Part shown: one piece after another, positions 40,482 to 49,828 of the stretch | Layout of the letters: each line of letters begins with the position of its first letter | Position numbering within the stretch: position 1 is the stretch's first letter | Source of the DNA: an uncultured Commensalibacter sp. | GTDB lineage: Bacteria; Pseudomonadota; Alphaproteobacteria; Acetobacterales; Acetobacteraceae | Assembly: GCA_946699565.1 (NCBI GenBank) | Contig: CAMPDW010000001.1 | Location: forward strand, 62,001 to 126,000 | Direction: 5' to 3' | Length of the DNA stretch: 64,000 nucleotides | Notes under the pieces: generated by a model | Seen by the model: the letters and a program-made list of their open reading frames with translations, nothing else | What the model was told of the DNA's origin: nothing | The model's database searches: none | Program-made: the position numbers and the translations under genes

Positions 40482-42023
40482 TTATCGACTAATGGCTAAT
40501 CCCATACCATTTGGGTCTGTATAAGCATGACATTGCTTATCATTTCCAGGTAATCCATCAGCACAATAAACCGCGTTGACACGCCCCTTAGATGCATTTA
40601 AATGTTTTAATGAAACATCATCTTGCTGATTATGTCCCTGAATGTTTAAAAAAGAACTTAACGTCACTGCCGCCGCTTGAGAAGCATCATTTTGACCAGA
40701 TGCTGCAACACTTGCAACAAAACGCTGTTTAAAAGTTGAAATCGCACCCGTTAGTAAAGGAGTAGGAAGTTGACGGGGAGAGGCTGCCATAATAATTCCT
40801 GTTGTTCCAGCAATTCTGCCAGTTCCAAAAAGATTATTCATCGTTAAGGCACATGAAACTGCCCCACCATCGCGATCAACGATAGTAAAAGATGTTGATG
40901 CTGGTAAAGCAGGTAAATTTCCACTTCCGGCTTTGCCATCATCAAGCCAATTCTGCGCTTCTTTTGTCATATCCATAATGGATGATTTTGTATAAAATAA
41001 TCCTTTTTCAGTTCTCCATCTTGCAACCGTTCCTTGAGCTATGTCCCCTTTATTTTGCTGGCCACCTCGCATAGCCATTGCCATTCCCAACCCGCCATCA
41101 GCAGGAGGTGAAAGAAAATAAGTTACGGTTTGTTCTTGAATTAAAGATAAAGCCGCTGTTTGTACAGGAAGGGCATTTCTAAATTCCTCATGATATAAAC
41201 CACCTCCAGCAACCTGTGAACCCAAAGCATAACTTCTTGCTAATGAACCAATATAAAGATCGGCGATCCCCGCACTAATTAAACGGTCATAAATAATTTT
41301 CAAACGGGGTTGGTACAAAATATCTCCTGCTTTCAAAGGAAGGCCATTTGAATTTGTAAAAATCCTTCTTATAGATGCATCTTCAAATAAAGGTTGTTGA
41401 ACAGCGACCAAATCACTAGCCAAACTTTCAGAAACAGGAACGCCATTGCCTGCAAGATTACTGACAAGATGTAAAATATCATTAATATCCGACTTGCCAA
41501 AATTTGCCTGAAGTAAATATAAACCCCTTGCCATCATAGGAATTGCTGCTGGACGATCGCTATCATTGGAAGGTTTGCTACCTGGCTTGGGCATAAAAAG
41601 AATGGATTGAGCCGGTTTCCCTGGACGATAAGCCAAACAGGCTCCTCCCCCCCCTAATGAAGCACGAGAAGGCAGTGTTACCGTTAAAGCCATCCCTAAA
41701 GCCGTAGCAGCATCTGCCGCATTACCACCACGAATTAAAATATCCTTAGCGAGCATTGCAGCCTGTGGCTCATCTGCAGCAATACTGCCAACGTAACCTG
41801 TAATGCGATGACTTAAATTTTCAGATTTTGATATTTTTTTCTCATGATGATCCCCACCACATGCCGTTATTGAAATTGCTAATGCAACACAACAAGCTAT
41901 CTTTTTAAACAAAGCTGACTTTCGTTTTGAAGGACCAAATAGTTTTTGGGTCAATCCTGTCGTTTTTAATTCAACATGACCATTTGAAATTTGATAACGT
42001 TTTGACACGTGGCTGTGCTCCAC
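40482..42023 (-). CDS. Divergent gamma-glutamyltransferase-like lipoprotein
   Basis: The 513-residue protein has a lipoprotein signal (KKIACCVALAISITACGGD), so it should be anchored in the periplasm. The body is gamma-glutamyltransferase-like (Ntn-hydrolase): AADEPQAAMLAKDILIRGGNAADAATALGMALTV, RASLGGGGACLAY and FTIVDRDGGAVSCALTMNNLFGTGRIAG. By my alignment with the E. coli enzyme the autocleavage/nucleophile Thr position is Ser in this protein (AST-SFTIVD). The region of the substrate Arg (family YREKAP block) reads FMPKPGSKP, with no Arg. The start is uncertain: the ATG at 42023 adds a 40-residue hydrophilic lead, while a TTG beginning FKKIACC would give a standard lipoprotein signal. Activity is uncertain. 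Confidence 0.75.
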   Translation of the reverse strand: MEHSHVSKRYQISNGHVELKTTGLTQKLFGPSKRKSALFKKIACCVALAISITACGGDHHEKKISKSENLSHRITGYVGSIAADEPQAAMLAKDILIRGGNAADAATALGMALTVTLPSRASLGGGGACLAYRPGKPAQSILFMPKPGSKPSNDSDRPAAIPMMARGLYLLQANFGKSDINDILHLVSNLAGNGVPVSESLASDLVAVQQPLFEDASIRRIFTNSNGLPLKAGDILYQPRLKIIYDRLISAGIADLYIGSLARSYALGSQVAGGGLYHEEFRNALPVQTAALSLIQEQTVTYFLSPPADGGLGMAMAMRGGQQNKGDIAQGTVARWRTEKGLFYTKSSIMDMTKEAQNWLDDGKAGSGNLPALPASTSFTIVDRDGGAVSCALTMNNLFGTGRIAGTTGIIMAASPRQLPTPLLTGAISTFKQRFVASVAASGQNDASQAAAVTLSSFLNIQGHNQQDDVSLKHLNASKGRVNAVYCADGLPGNDKQCHAYTDPNGMGLAISR

Positions 42024-42197
42024 TTAAAAAATCGATAATACCAAAATAGAGTTCAAAATTTATACTTAGATCAAAGTACCAAATGATATTCCATTTTACT
42101 ACTTTATTTATCACAACAAATATAATTCTGTATAATATTATCCACCCATATGATAAAATTGCAATTTTGCAAATAAAACATGCTTTGGAAATAGTTT

Positions 42198-42962
42198 ATG
42201 AAAAATTTATCTTTTTACCCTTTAATAACAGGTAGTTTTCTATCCTTACTTGTTTCATTACCCATAACAGGTCACAGCCAGAATATAAATACCAGTTTTT
42301 CACCTCAACAACATCAGGAAATTATCTCTATTGTCAGACAGGCCTTAAAAAATGATCCAACTTTACTTGAAGATGGAATTCAAACCTTAATGGTTAAACA
42401 GCAACAACAAAAAGTCACCTTAAGTAAGCAAACTTTAAAAGAAAATAAAAATCTTTTAATACGTCAACTTCCAACAGACGGACTTATGGGAAATCCAGAA
42501 GCAACAACAACAATCACGGAATTTTATGATCCAAATTGTAGATATTGTAAAAAAATGTTACCCATTCTCATTGATTTAGTAAAAAAACATAAAGATGTTA
42601 AAGTTATTTTAAAGATTATTCCTATTCTTTCTGAAAATAGCAAATTGCAGTCTCAAGCCATTACCGCAGCAACTAGACAAAATAATTATATTACAATGAT
42701 GCGGTCTTTGATGACTTCACAAGATGATATTAATCTTAATACAATTAAAATAATAGCTCAAAAACTTAAATTAAATGCAGATCAATTAATAACGGATATG
42801 AAAGCGGATTCAATTACCAATGCTTTAAATAACAATCTTCAACTTACCCATAAGCTTGGAATAGAGGGAACACCAGCTTTAATCATTAATGGTGAACATA
42901 TAATCCAAGGCGCAGTAAACTATGAAGATCTTGAAAAAATTATCGAAAGAGTCAATAAATAA
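42198..42962 (+). CDS. DsbA-family thiol-disulfide protein
   Basis: The 254-residue protein has a signal peptide (YPLITGSFLSLLVSLPITGHS) and is therefore periplasmic. A DsbA/DsbG-like thioredoxin fold begins near residue 110 with the active-site motif FYDPNCRYCKKM. A helical insertion and the cis-proline segment KLGIEGTPALIING follow near residue 230. The first 80 residues form a helical extension (HQEIISIVRQALKNDP). The pattern fits the Com1/ScsC-like DsbA group. It could be the partner of dsbB at 34433. It is followed at once by a terminator hairpin. Confidence 0.9.
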   Translation: MKNLSFYPLITGSFLSLLVSLPITGHSQNINTSFSPQQHQEIISIVRQALKNDPTLLEDGIQTLMVKQQQQKVTLSKQTLKENKNLLIRQLPTDGLMGNPEATTTITEFYDPNCRYCKKMLPILIDLVKKHKDVKVILKIIPILSENSKLQSQAITAATRQNNYITMMRSLMTSQDDINLNTIKIIAQKLKLNADQLITDMKADSITNALNNNLQLTHKLGIEGTPALIINGEHIIQGAVNYEDLEKIIERVNK

Positions 42963-42979
42963 TTTTTTATAAAGTTAAC

Positions 42980-43008
42980 GGCGATTATTAAAATCGCCCT
43001 TTATTTTT
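42980..43008 (+). terminator. Rho-independent terminator after the DsbA-like gene
   Basis: GGCGATT and AATCGCC form a 7-bp stem with a 5-base loop, then CTTTATTTTTT. The T run overlaps the 3' end of the convergent hemA. Confidence 0.8.
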
Positions 43009-44227
43009 TAAGCAATAAAGTCTTTAATGCTTTAACCATATTATCCATCATTTCGTCAGTATGATAAGGATTTGGGGTTAAACGCAGTCGTTCTGTACCT
43101 TTTGGAACCGTTGGATAGTTAATCGGCGGGGCATATATATGATATTTATCCAACAAACACTGGCTGACTTCCTTACATAACTCAGCGTTTCCAATAATAA
43201 CTGGAACAATTTGACTTTCAGTTTCAATAAAAGGAATGTCTGCTTCTTTTAATTTTCTTTGAAACGTATGAATACGTTCAAACAGTTTTTCCCGGCGCCA
43301 ATTTTGTAGCCTTACCAAACGAACGCTTGTCAATGCTGCAGCTACAACAGAAGGAGGTAATGAAGTTGTAAAAATAAATCCAGCCGCTGCTAATCGCAAA
43401 TATTCAATAATTTCACGTTTTGCCGTTATATAACCTCCATGTACACCAAAACCTTTTGCTAACGTCCCTTCAATGATATCAACTTGATCAGCTACACCAT
43501 CACGTTGCGATACACCACCCCCTTCTTTACCATATAATCCAACAGCATGAACCTCATCCAAATAGGTCAAGGCATTATATTTACGAGCCAACGCACATAT
43601 CGCCCCAATATCAGCAATATCCCCATCCATGGAATAAACACTTTCAAAAACTAAGAGTTTGGCAACATCCTTTGGTGCCGCTGCAAGCTTATTTTCAAGG
43701 TCTTGCAAATCATTATGTTTAAAAATCACACAATCGGCACTTTTCGCACCTTTTATCCCGGCAATCATAGAATTATGATTTTGCTGATCAGAAAAAGCAA
43801 TCCAATTTCCTGACATGCTGGTTAAAATTGTCTGCAAGCTCGCTTGATTGGATACATAACCTGAAACGAATAATAAGCCCGCTTCTTTTTCATGTAGATC
43901 TGCTAATTCAGCTTCAAGTTCCTCATGTAAAGGGTGAGTTCCAGCTATATTTCGTGTCCCACCGGCCCCTGCCCCATATTTTTGAATAGCAGTAATCGCT
44001 GCATTCATAACTTCTGGTTCAATCCCCATCCCTAAATAATCATTAGCAGACCAAGCCACAATTGGAGTTTCTTTTTGCGTATTTATTTTTCTATCATAAA
44101 CTGGATAATGTGAAGATTGACGGCTTAAGGGTGTAAAACGTCTATATCGTCCCTGTTTCTCGATATCTTCAAGTGCCTCTTTACAATAGGCGTAAAAAGG
44201 ATGTGAAAATCTTAGATGATCTGACAC
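43001..44227 (-). CDS. hemA: 5-aminolevulinate synthase
   Basis: This PLP enzyme condenses glycine and succinyl-CoA to 5-aminolevulinate, the first step of heme and cobalamin synthesis by the C4 route. The 408-residue protein has the ALAS blocks WSANDYLGMGIEPEVM, YGAGAGGTRNIAGTHPLHEELE, FESVYSMDGDIADI, LTYLDEVHAVGLYG and the PLP-lysine region DIIEGTLAKGFGVHGGYI. The GAGAGGTRNIAG signature and length separate it from KBL and AONS. The C4 pathway is characteristic of alphaproteobacteria. It supplies precursor for heme (e.g. katA) and for the cob genes further right. Confidence 0.96.
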   Translation of the reverse strand: MSDHLRFSHPFYAYCKEALEDIEKQGRYRRFTPLSRQSSHYPVYDRKINTQKETPIVAWSANDYLGMGIEPEVMNAAITAIQKYGAGAGGTRNIAGTHPLHEELEAELADLHEKEAGLLFVSGYVSNQASLQTILTSMSGNWIAFSDQQNHNSMIAGIKGAKSADCVIFKHNDLQDLENKLAAAPKDVAKLLVFESVYSMDGDIADIGAICALARKYNALTYLDEVHAVGLYGKEGGGVSQRDGVADQVDIIEGTLAKGFGVHGGYITAKREIIEYLRLAAAGFIFTTSLPPSVVAAALTSVRLVRLQNWRREKLFERIHTFQRKLKEADIPFIETESQIVPVIIGNAELCKEVSQCLLDKYHIYAPPINYPTVPKGTERLRLTPNPYHTDEMMDNMVKALKTLLLKK

Positions 44228-44359
44228 AGTTTATTCTCCTATTTTAAATCAATTTAGATTTAAATAATCAAGCAATAATAAAATATTTTATAAAAATTAA
44301 ATCCATTTAATCTTAATACACTTAATATAAAGATTTATTTTAATATGCATTAATTAAAA

Positions 44360-44812
44360 TTATTGTATAGTAACTTGTATAACATTTTTCTTTACATTCC
44401 TATCCGCCTTTGCAGTCATTTGAATTTGCTCAACTTTTGCACCCGCTTTAACAATTTCATTTGCAATCGCTTTTCCTTCATTAGCGGCAAGTTTATTCAT
44501 CTGTTCTTGCTGTGCGATAGGATCAGGTAAAACAGGGGTTACGGATGTAATCACAAATAAAGCGTCCGTTTTTCGTGAAAGTGCGTCTTTAACTAAATTC
44601 GTTAACGGTTTGCCCCATTGATCCTGCGAGGTGCCCTCAACAATTTCAATAGGTGGTGCCGGTGGAGGTGGAGGTGGAGGTGGAGGTGGAGGAATATAAG
44701 GAGTTGGTCGACGTCCAGCACTGGGATTGAACGATCTTTGATCAACGAGTTTACAAGCGCTTAAAAAGAATAAACCACTAAGCATTAAAAAAGCATAACG
44801 TGCATAAACCAT
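44360..44812 (-). CDS. Proline-rich lipoprotein with OmpA-like C-terminus
   Basis: The 150-residue protein has a lipoprotein signal with lipobox FFLSACKLVD (Cys about residue 20). A linker with an uninterrupted run of eleven prolines follows, encoded by a GGTGGA-type hexamer repeat on the plus strand. The C-terminal segment (LAANEGKAIANEIVKAGAKVEQIQMTA) resembles the second half of OmpA-type peptidoglycan-binding domains, but the domain is incomplete. It is likely an outer-membrane lipoprotein. The function is unknown. The gene is monocistronic and divergent from gap across a 431-base spacer. Confidence 0.72.
   Translation of the reverse strand: MVYARYAFLMLSGLFFLSACKLVDQRSFNPSAGRRPTPYIPPPPPPPPPPPAPPIEIVEGTSQDQWGKPLTNLVKDALSRKTDALFVITSVTPVLPDPIAQQEQMNKLAANEGKAIANEIVKAGAKVEQIQMTAKADRNVKKNVIQVTIQ
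44661..44693. repeat. GGTGGA hexamer tandem repeat inside the lipoprotein gene
   Basis: Five perfect copies of GGTGGA plus GGA encode the polyproline linker of the minus-strand lipoprotein. Copy-number change would alter linker length by whole residues without frameshift. Confidence 0.85.
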
Positions 44813-45243
44813 AAAACTTCACTTAAGGGGTAAAGGTGAAAGGTAATTTAAATATCTTCAATTAAACTTTAATCCTTAATTTTACAATATTTTTAAAGAA
44901 CGCATTCATACCTTAAATTCTTTTCACAGAAATTATAATTTAAGTAATTTACCAATCTTTTAAAGTGAATAAGAAAATAATAAAATACTTCTATATAAGA
45001 AATTTTAGATTAGAATTAAAAAATATTGAAAATTAAATATTAATATTCCTATATTAAAAATTAATCGTTAATAATATAACAAAAATTTAAATTTATGGTA
45101 AATTATTAAAATAATAATTATTCACATAATCAAAAAAACGTGATTAAATGAAAATAAAGACAAATATAGAGTTTTTATATTAATTTCCGCAAGACGATTC
45201 GCCTTGTAAAATCTTTTTAACCTTTAAGGGAGGTCTAGCTATC
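44813..45243. other. A+T-rich divergent spacer between the lipoprotein gene and gap
   Basis: No coding frame is convincing in this 431-base region. It should hold the promoters of both flanking genes. Only an AAGGGAGG ribosome site just before the gap ATG stands out. Confidence 0.6.
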
Positions 45244-46269
45244 ATGACTATTAAACTTGCAATTAACGGTTTTGGACGTATCGGTCGTTTAGTATTACGC
45301 AGTATTATTGAAACTGACCGTAACGATGCCGAAGTCGTATTGATTAACGATCTTGGCAGCCCGGAAGCCAATGCTCATCTTCTTCGTTATGATACGGTTC
45401 ACGGTCGTCTTCCTGCAGATGTTAAAGTAGAAAATAACACAATGACCATTACAACACGTAGTGGACGTAAAATTGGTCCAATTAAAATCACTGCTGAAGC
45501 TGATCCGACAAAACTTCCTTTACAAGGCGTTGATGTTGCGATGGAATGTACAGGTCGTTTTACAAGCAAAGAAGCTGCAAGCGCATTAATTCAAGCAGGT
45601 GCACGTAAGGTTCTTGTTTCTGCTCCTGCAAAAAATGTTGATGCAACCATCGTTTACGGTGTTAACCATAATGTCATTGATGGAAGCATGACCGTTATTT
45701 CCAACGCTTCATGTACAACAAACTGTCTTGCTCCTATTGCCAAGGTATTGCAGGATACTGTTGGTATTGAACGCGGCAGCATGCTGACCATTCACTCTTA
45801 TACAGGTGACCAACGTACTGTTGATACTTTACATAAAGATCTTCACCGTGCTCGTGCTGCTGCACAAAATATTATTCCAACAACAACAGGTGCTGCAAAA
45901 GCTGTTGCATTAGTTATTCCTGAATTAAAAGGAAAACTAGATGGAATTGCTATTCGTATTCCAACACCAAATGTATCTTATGTTGCTTTGGACTTCGTTC
46001 CTTCAAAAATCCCCTCTTCGATTGAAGAATTAAACAGCTATTTCAAAAAAGCTGCTGAAAATAAATTAAAAGGAATTCTTGGTTATAATGATGAACCACT
46101 TGTAAGCTCTGATTTTAACCATTGTTATAATTCTTCAACATTCGACGCTACCCAAACAGCTTTCATCGATAACGGTAAATTAATCCGTGTTGCTGGCTGG
46201 TATGATAATGAATGGGGTTTCTCAACCCGTATGACTGATACAGCTGTAGCATTCGGGAAAGCAAAATAA
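45244..46269 (+). CDS. gap: Glyceraldehyde-3-phosphate dehydrogenase
   Basis: The enzyme oxidises glyceraldehyde-3-phosphate to 1,3-bisphosphoglycerate with NAD(P). The 341-residue protein has the Rossmann start [14 protein letters not shown], the active-site [13 protein letters not shown] (Cys nucleophile), [13 protein letters not shown] and [12 protein letters not shown] near the end. The start is an ATG with a strong AAGGGAGG site. Its stop overlaps the pgk start by one base (TAATG), so the two glycolytic steps are co-expressed. Confidence 0.97.
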   Translation: MTIKLAINGFGRIGRLVLRSIIETDRNDAEVVLINDLGSPEANAHLLRYDTVHGRLPADVKVENNTMTITTRSGRKIGPIKITAEADPTKLPLQGVDVAMECTGRFTSKEAASALIQAGARKVLVSAPAKNVDATIVYGVNHNVIDGSMTVISNASCTTNCLAPIAKVLQDTVGIERGSMLTIHSYTGDQRTVDTLHKDLHRARAAAQNIIPTTTGAAKAVALVIPELKGKLDGIAIRIPTPNVSYVALDFVPSKIPSSIEELNSYFKKAAENKLKGILGYNDEPLVSSDFNHCYNSSTFDATQTAFIDNGKLIRVAGWYDNEWGFSTRMTDTAVAFGKAK

Positions 46270-47495
46270 TGACTATACAGAAAACTTTCAAAACCCTTGA
46301 TGATCTTGATTGTAAAGGTAAGAAAGTACTCTTGCGTGGAGATTTAAATGTCCCCATGCATGATGGCAAAATTACCGATACTACCCGTCTGGATCGCTTG
46401 GTTCCCACCATTCAGGAACTTATCAAAAAAGGTGCTAAGGTCATTTTATGCAGTCACTTTGCTCGCCCAAAAGGTAAAGTTGTTCCTGAAATGTCTTTAA
46501 AACCTGTTAGCAAAGCTTTATCCAGCATTTTAAAGCAACCTGTTGCCTTCGCAAACAACTGTATTGGCCTTAATGCTCAGAAAGCTGTTAACGCTTTAAA
46601 AGACGGTGATATTCTTTTACTTGAAAATACCCGCTTCCATGCTGGTGAAGAAAAGAATGATCCAACCCTTTCCAAAGAACTTGCCTCTCTAGCAGATGTT
46701 TATGTTGATGATGCATTTTCATCCTCTCACCGTGCCCATGCATCAACCGAGGGTGTTACCAAATTCCTTCCTTCTTTTGCAGGTCGTTTAATGGAAGCTG
46801 AGTTAAACGCATTAAATGCCGCTTTAGAACATCCAGAACGTCCAGTTGGTGCGATTATTGGCGGTTCAAAAATCTCTACAAAACTTGATCTTCTTTCCAA
46901 TATGATCAACAAAGTTGACATGTTGATTATTGGTGGGGCAATGGCAAATACATTTCTAGCCGCCCAAGGCATTAAGATTGGTAAATCTTTGCAAGAAGCC
47001 GATATGCATAAAACGGCTCATGACATTATGAAAAAGGCAAAAGAAAAAAATTGTAATATTTTATTGCCTATTGATGTTGTGGTTGCAACAGAATTAAAAA
47101 ATGATCCAGCAACACGAACAGTTGATATCAAGGCAATTCCTGATGATCAAATGATTTTAGATGTCGGACCAAAAACTGTTGAATTATTGAATAAACACCT
47201 TACCCAACTTAAAACTTTGATATGGAATGGGCCTTTAGGTGCATTTGAATTCACCCCTTTTGACAAAGCAACCAACGTAATTGCTCAGGAAGCAGCCAAA
47301 TTAACCAAAGCAGGAAAGTTGAAAAGTATTGCTGGTGGTGGTGATACAGTTTCAGCTTTAAAACATGCTGGCGTTATCAATGAAATGTCTTATGTTTCAA
47401 CCGCTGGTGGTGCATTCTTGGAATGGTTGGAAGGTAAAGCCCTTCCCGGTATCGTTGCCCTAACAACCCTAGCTCAGGAAACTATACCTTTATAA
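46269..47495 (+). CDS. pgk: Phosphoglycerate kinase
   Basis: Pgk transfers the phosphate of 1,3-bisphosphoglycerate to ADP. The 408-residue protein has the N-domain block [60 protein letters not shown] and the C-domain nucleotide site [13 protein letters not shown]. It is translationally coupled to gap by a one-base overlap and followed by a terminator. Confidence 0.97.
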   Translation: MTIQKTFKTLDDLDCKGKKVLLRGDLNVPMHDGKITDTTRLDRLVPTIQELIKKGAKVILCSHFARPKGKVVPEMSLKPVSKALSSILKQPVAFANNCIGLNAQKAVNALKDGDILLLENTRFHAGEEKNDPTLSKELASLADVYVDDAFSSSHRAHASTEGVTKFLPSFAGRLMEAELNALNAALEHPERPVGAIIGGSKISTKLDLLSNMINKVDMLIIGGAMANTFLAAQGIKIGKSLQEADMHKTAHDIMKKAKEKNCNILLPIDVVVATELKNDPATRTVDIKAIPDDQMILDVGPKTVELLNKHLTQLKTLIWNGPLGAFEFTPFDKATNVIAQEAAKLTKAGKLKSIAGGGDTVSALKHAGVINEMSYVSTAGGAFLEWLEGKALPGIVALTTLAQETIPL

Positions 47496-47521
47496 AATTA
47501 AAAAAAATTTACTAAAGTAAA

Positions 47522-47558
47522 AAGAGGTTGATTATTATTATATCATCCTCTTTTTTTA
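47522..47558 (+). terminator. Rho-independent terminator after pgk
   Basis: AAAGAGG/CCTCTTT arms with an inner TGAT/ATCA pairing and one T/T mismatch are followed by a T run. It is 27 bases after the pgk stop. Confidence 0.85.
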
Positions 47559-47618
47559 TTTATTTTTTATACGGAATAATTTATTAATAATAATTATTTA
47601 TTTTAAAAAGAGATAAAA

Positions 47619-48647
47619 ATGTTTAATAATTTAACAATTAAAACCTCCCTTAAAGATGACGAATATAATTTAACGAAAAATCTACTTTCTTACCTCAATA
47701 CCGATTATCCAGTTCAAAATTTTGATTTTAAATCAACAATCGATAAAATTTTAAAAAAAGCTTACCAACAACATTCTCTTTCTGCACAGGAAGTTGCCCA
47801 AAATGCGCTCTTTCTTATTTATGAGATTAACTTAGCTCATCCTTTATCTGTCGCAGCAAAAAAACAATACGATCCTATTATATTATATCTTAGACAGTCA
47901 ATAGAACACCAGTGGTTAAATTATGAATTTCGTGATTTAAAAGAAATACCTGATTTAACAAAATATGATAATTTTGATGATTTTCTTACATCGGTATGGA
48001 AAAAACACCCTGCCTCTCATCATGAATTATTTGATTTTATACAAAATGATGCTTCTAAAGAACAAGTATTTATGTTCTTAAAAAGTGATAGCGCATTGAA
48101 CTTAATTTTTTTTGATTTAGTTGCATATACCTTAATTGGTGCACAACCTGAAACACGGGGAACCATCAGTGAAAATTTATGGGATGAAATAGGACACGGG
48201 GATAATGTGTTAACACATGTTAATCTTTATAAGGATGTTCTAAAACGACAGAATATTGAACTTCCTGATAATCATTATATTGATTTATATAGCGTTGAAG
48301 CTTTATCAGGTCATAATGCCTTTATGATAGGGGCAATCAATCGTTGTCATTATTATAAATTATTAGGAGTCATGGCCATGACCGAAGTACTTGATCCGCC
48401 CCAATATGAAAAATTAGTGAAAGGTTGTAAACGTTTAGGTTTAATTGATAGAGATGTTCTTTATTATAATGAACATATCACTATTGATATTAAACACGGT
48501 GCAGATTGGCTTCAAACAGTAATCAGTAGTATTGTCAGTCATTACCCAGAAACAAAAAAAGAATTTTATCTAGGGAGCTTATTGCGATTACAAACAGCTC
48601 AACGCTATTATGATCATTTATTATGTGAAATGAAAAAATTAGATTAA
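47619..48647 (+). CDS. Heme-oxygenase-like di-iron (iron-containing redox enzyme) family protein
   Basis: The 342-residue, all-helical protein fits the iron-containing redox enzyme / heme-oxygenase-like di-iron oxidase family. Candidate metal ligands are the ENLWDEIGHGD segment (Glu190, His193) and NEHITIDIKHGADW, with H286-x3-D290-x2-H293. The latter spacing is the family's second ligand motif. AQPETRGTISENL and AFMIGAINRCHYYKLLG are other conserved-looking blocks. There is no signal peptide. It stands alone after the gap-pgk terminator, so context gives no substrate. Members include N-oxygenases and decarboxylating lyases; which reaction applies is unknown. Confidence 0.75.
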   Translation: MFNNLTIKTSLKDDEYNLTKNLLSYLNTDYPVQNFDFKSTIDKILKKAYQQHSLSAQEVAQNALFLIYEINLAHPLSVAAKKQYDPIILYLRQSIEHQWLNYEFRDLKEIPDLTKYDNFDDFLTSVWKKHPASHHELFDFIQNDASKEQVFMFLKSDSALNLIFFDLVAYTLIGAQPETRGTISENLWDEIGHGDNVLTHVNLYKDVLKRQNIELPDNHYIDLYSVEALSGHNAFMIGAINRCHYYKLLGVMAMTEVLDPPQYEKLVKGCKRLGLIDRDVLYYNEHITIDIKHGADWLQTVISSIVSHYPETKKEFYLGSLLRLQTAQRYYDHLLCEMKKLD

Positions 48648-48661
48648 CTTGCTAAATTATA

Positions 48662-48724
48662 TATACCAAATAATATTATAAATTAGCGTGATTATTTAAA
48701 TCATCTAAAATATTATTTGGTATA
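48662..48724. repeat. Perfect 16-bp inverted repeat in the convergent spacer
   Basis: TATACCAAATAATATT (48662-48677) is mirrored by AATATTATTTGGTATA (48709-48724) around a 31-base centre. The centre has its own small TGATT/AATCA hairpin. It lies between the di-iron protein gene and ftsY, so it may terminate both. It could also be a short MITE-like element. Confidence 0.6.
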
Positions 48725-48874
48725 CACAAAAAATAGAAAGTTTTTAAATTAACTTTAACATATTCTATATTTATATAAATATTTTCTTACCTATTACAAA
48801 AACAACCTCGTTTAAAGCCAAAAATTGCAAAATAATAAATATAAAATAATAAATATTATTACATATTTTGTAAT

Positions 48875-49828
48875 TTATTCTTCTTCTGCATCGGCAACAG
48901 AAAGTTTTACAGAATCTCCAACCAATCCTTTGGCGAATTCTTCTGCTGAAAAATCACGTAAATCTTCTACTTTTTCCCCTACACCAACCGCATGAATAGG
49001 CAATTTGAATTTTTCAGCCAAAGCAATCACAATACCTCCTCGTGCTGTACCATCCAATTTCGTTACAATTAAACCACTGACGTCAACCATTTCTTTAAAA
49101 ATACGAACTTGTTCAATAGCATTCTGACCTGTCGTAGCATCCAGAACCAATAAAACCGAATGAGGTGCTGTTTCATCAAATTTATGCATAACACGAATAA
49201 TTTTAGCAAGCTCTTCCATCAAGGCACTTTTATTATGCAAACGACCTGCCGTATCAATCAAGAGCAAATCCTTTTTTTCATTTTTTGCCCGTTTCAACGC
49301 TTCAAAAGCTAAACCGGCGGCATCAGCCTGTGGTTTACCTGAAATAACAGAAACACCAACACGATCCCCCCATACTTGTAATTGTTCAACTGCAGCCGCA
49401 CGAAATGTATCACCAGCAACCATCATAACTTTAAGTCCCTGATCACTAAAAAAACGTCCCATTTTCCCGATTGTCGTCGTTTTCCCTGTTCCATTTACAC
49501 CTACCATTAAAACAACATGGGGTTTTAAGTCTGGATTAGGTTGAAAAGGAGTGGCAACGGGTTTTAAAATTTTGGCAATTTCTTCCGCAAGAGCCTGTTT
49601 AATTTCTTGATCTGTAACTTCTGATCCAAAACGTGTTTTACGAAAAGACTCAATAACATTTTCTGCAACTTCTGGCCCAAAGTCAGCAGAAATCAGGATA
49701 TCTTCTAATTGTTCAAGAGATTCATCATCTAAACGTCGTTTTGTAAAAACAGATGTTAAATTATTTCCCAATTTTTGTGTTGAACGGGAAAGACCTTGTT
49801 TAAGACGAGAAAAAAAACCAAGTGCCAT
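48875..49828 (-). CDS. ftsY: Signal recognition particle receptor FtsY
   Basis: FtsY is the membrane-associated GTPase that receives ribosome-SRP complexes at the translocon. The 317-residue protein is the short alphaproteobacterial form: a basic start (GFFSRLKQGLSRSTQKLG), the helical N domain, then the G domain. The G domain has MVGVNGTGKTTTIGKMG (P-loop), the GDTFRAAAVEQL segment, LLIDTAGRLHN and TKLDGTARGGIV. The long acidic A domain of E. coli FtsY is absent. It starts one base after the mtaB stop, at the end of dapF-mtaB-ftsY. Confidence 0.96.
   Translation of the reverse strand: MALGFFSRLKQGLSRSTQKLGNNLTSVFTKRRLDDESLEQLEDILISADFGPEVAENVIESFRKTRFGSEVTDQEIKQALAEEIAKILKPVATPFQPNPDLKPHVVLMVGVNGTGKTTTIGKMGRFFSDQGLKVMMVAGDTFRAAAVEQLQVWGDRVGVSVISGKPQADAAGLAFEALKRAKNEKKDLLLIDTAGRLHNKSALMEELAKIIRVMHKFDETAPHSVLLVLDATTGQNAIEQVRIFKEMVDVSGLIVTKLDGTARGGIVIALAEKFKLPIHAVGVGEKVEDLRDFSAEEFAKGLVGDSVKLSVADAEEE

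Noticed and set aside
42138-42146. TTATCCACC as another DnaA site
   Set aside because: A single imperfect match in an A+T-rich spacer before the DsbA-like gene is expected by chance.
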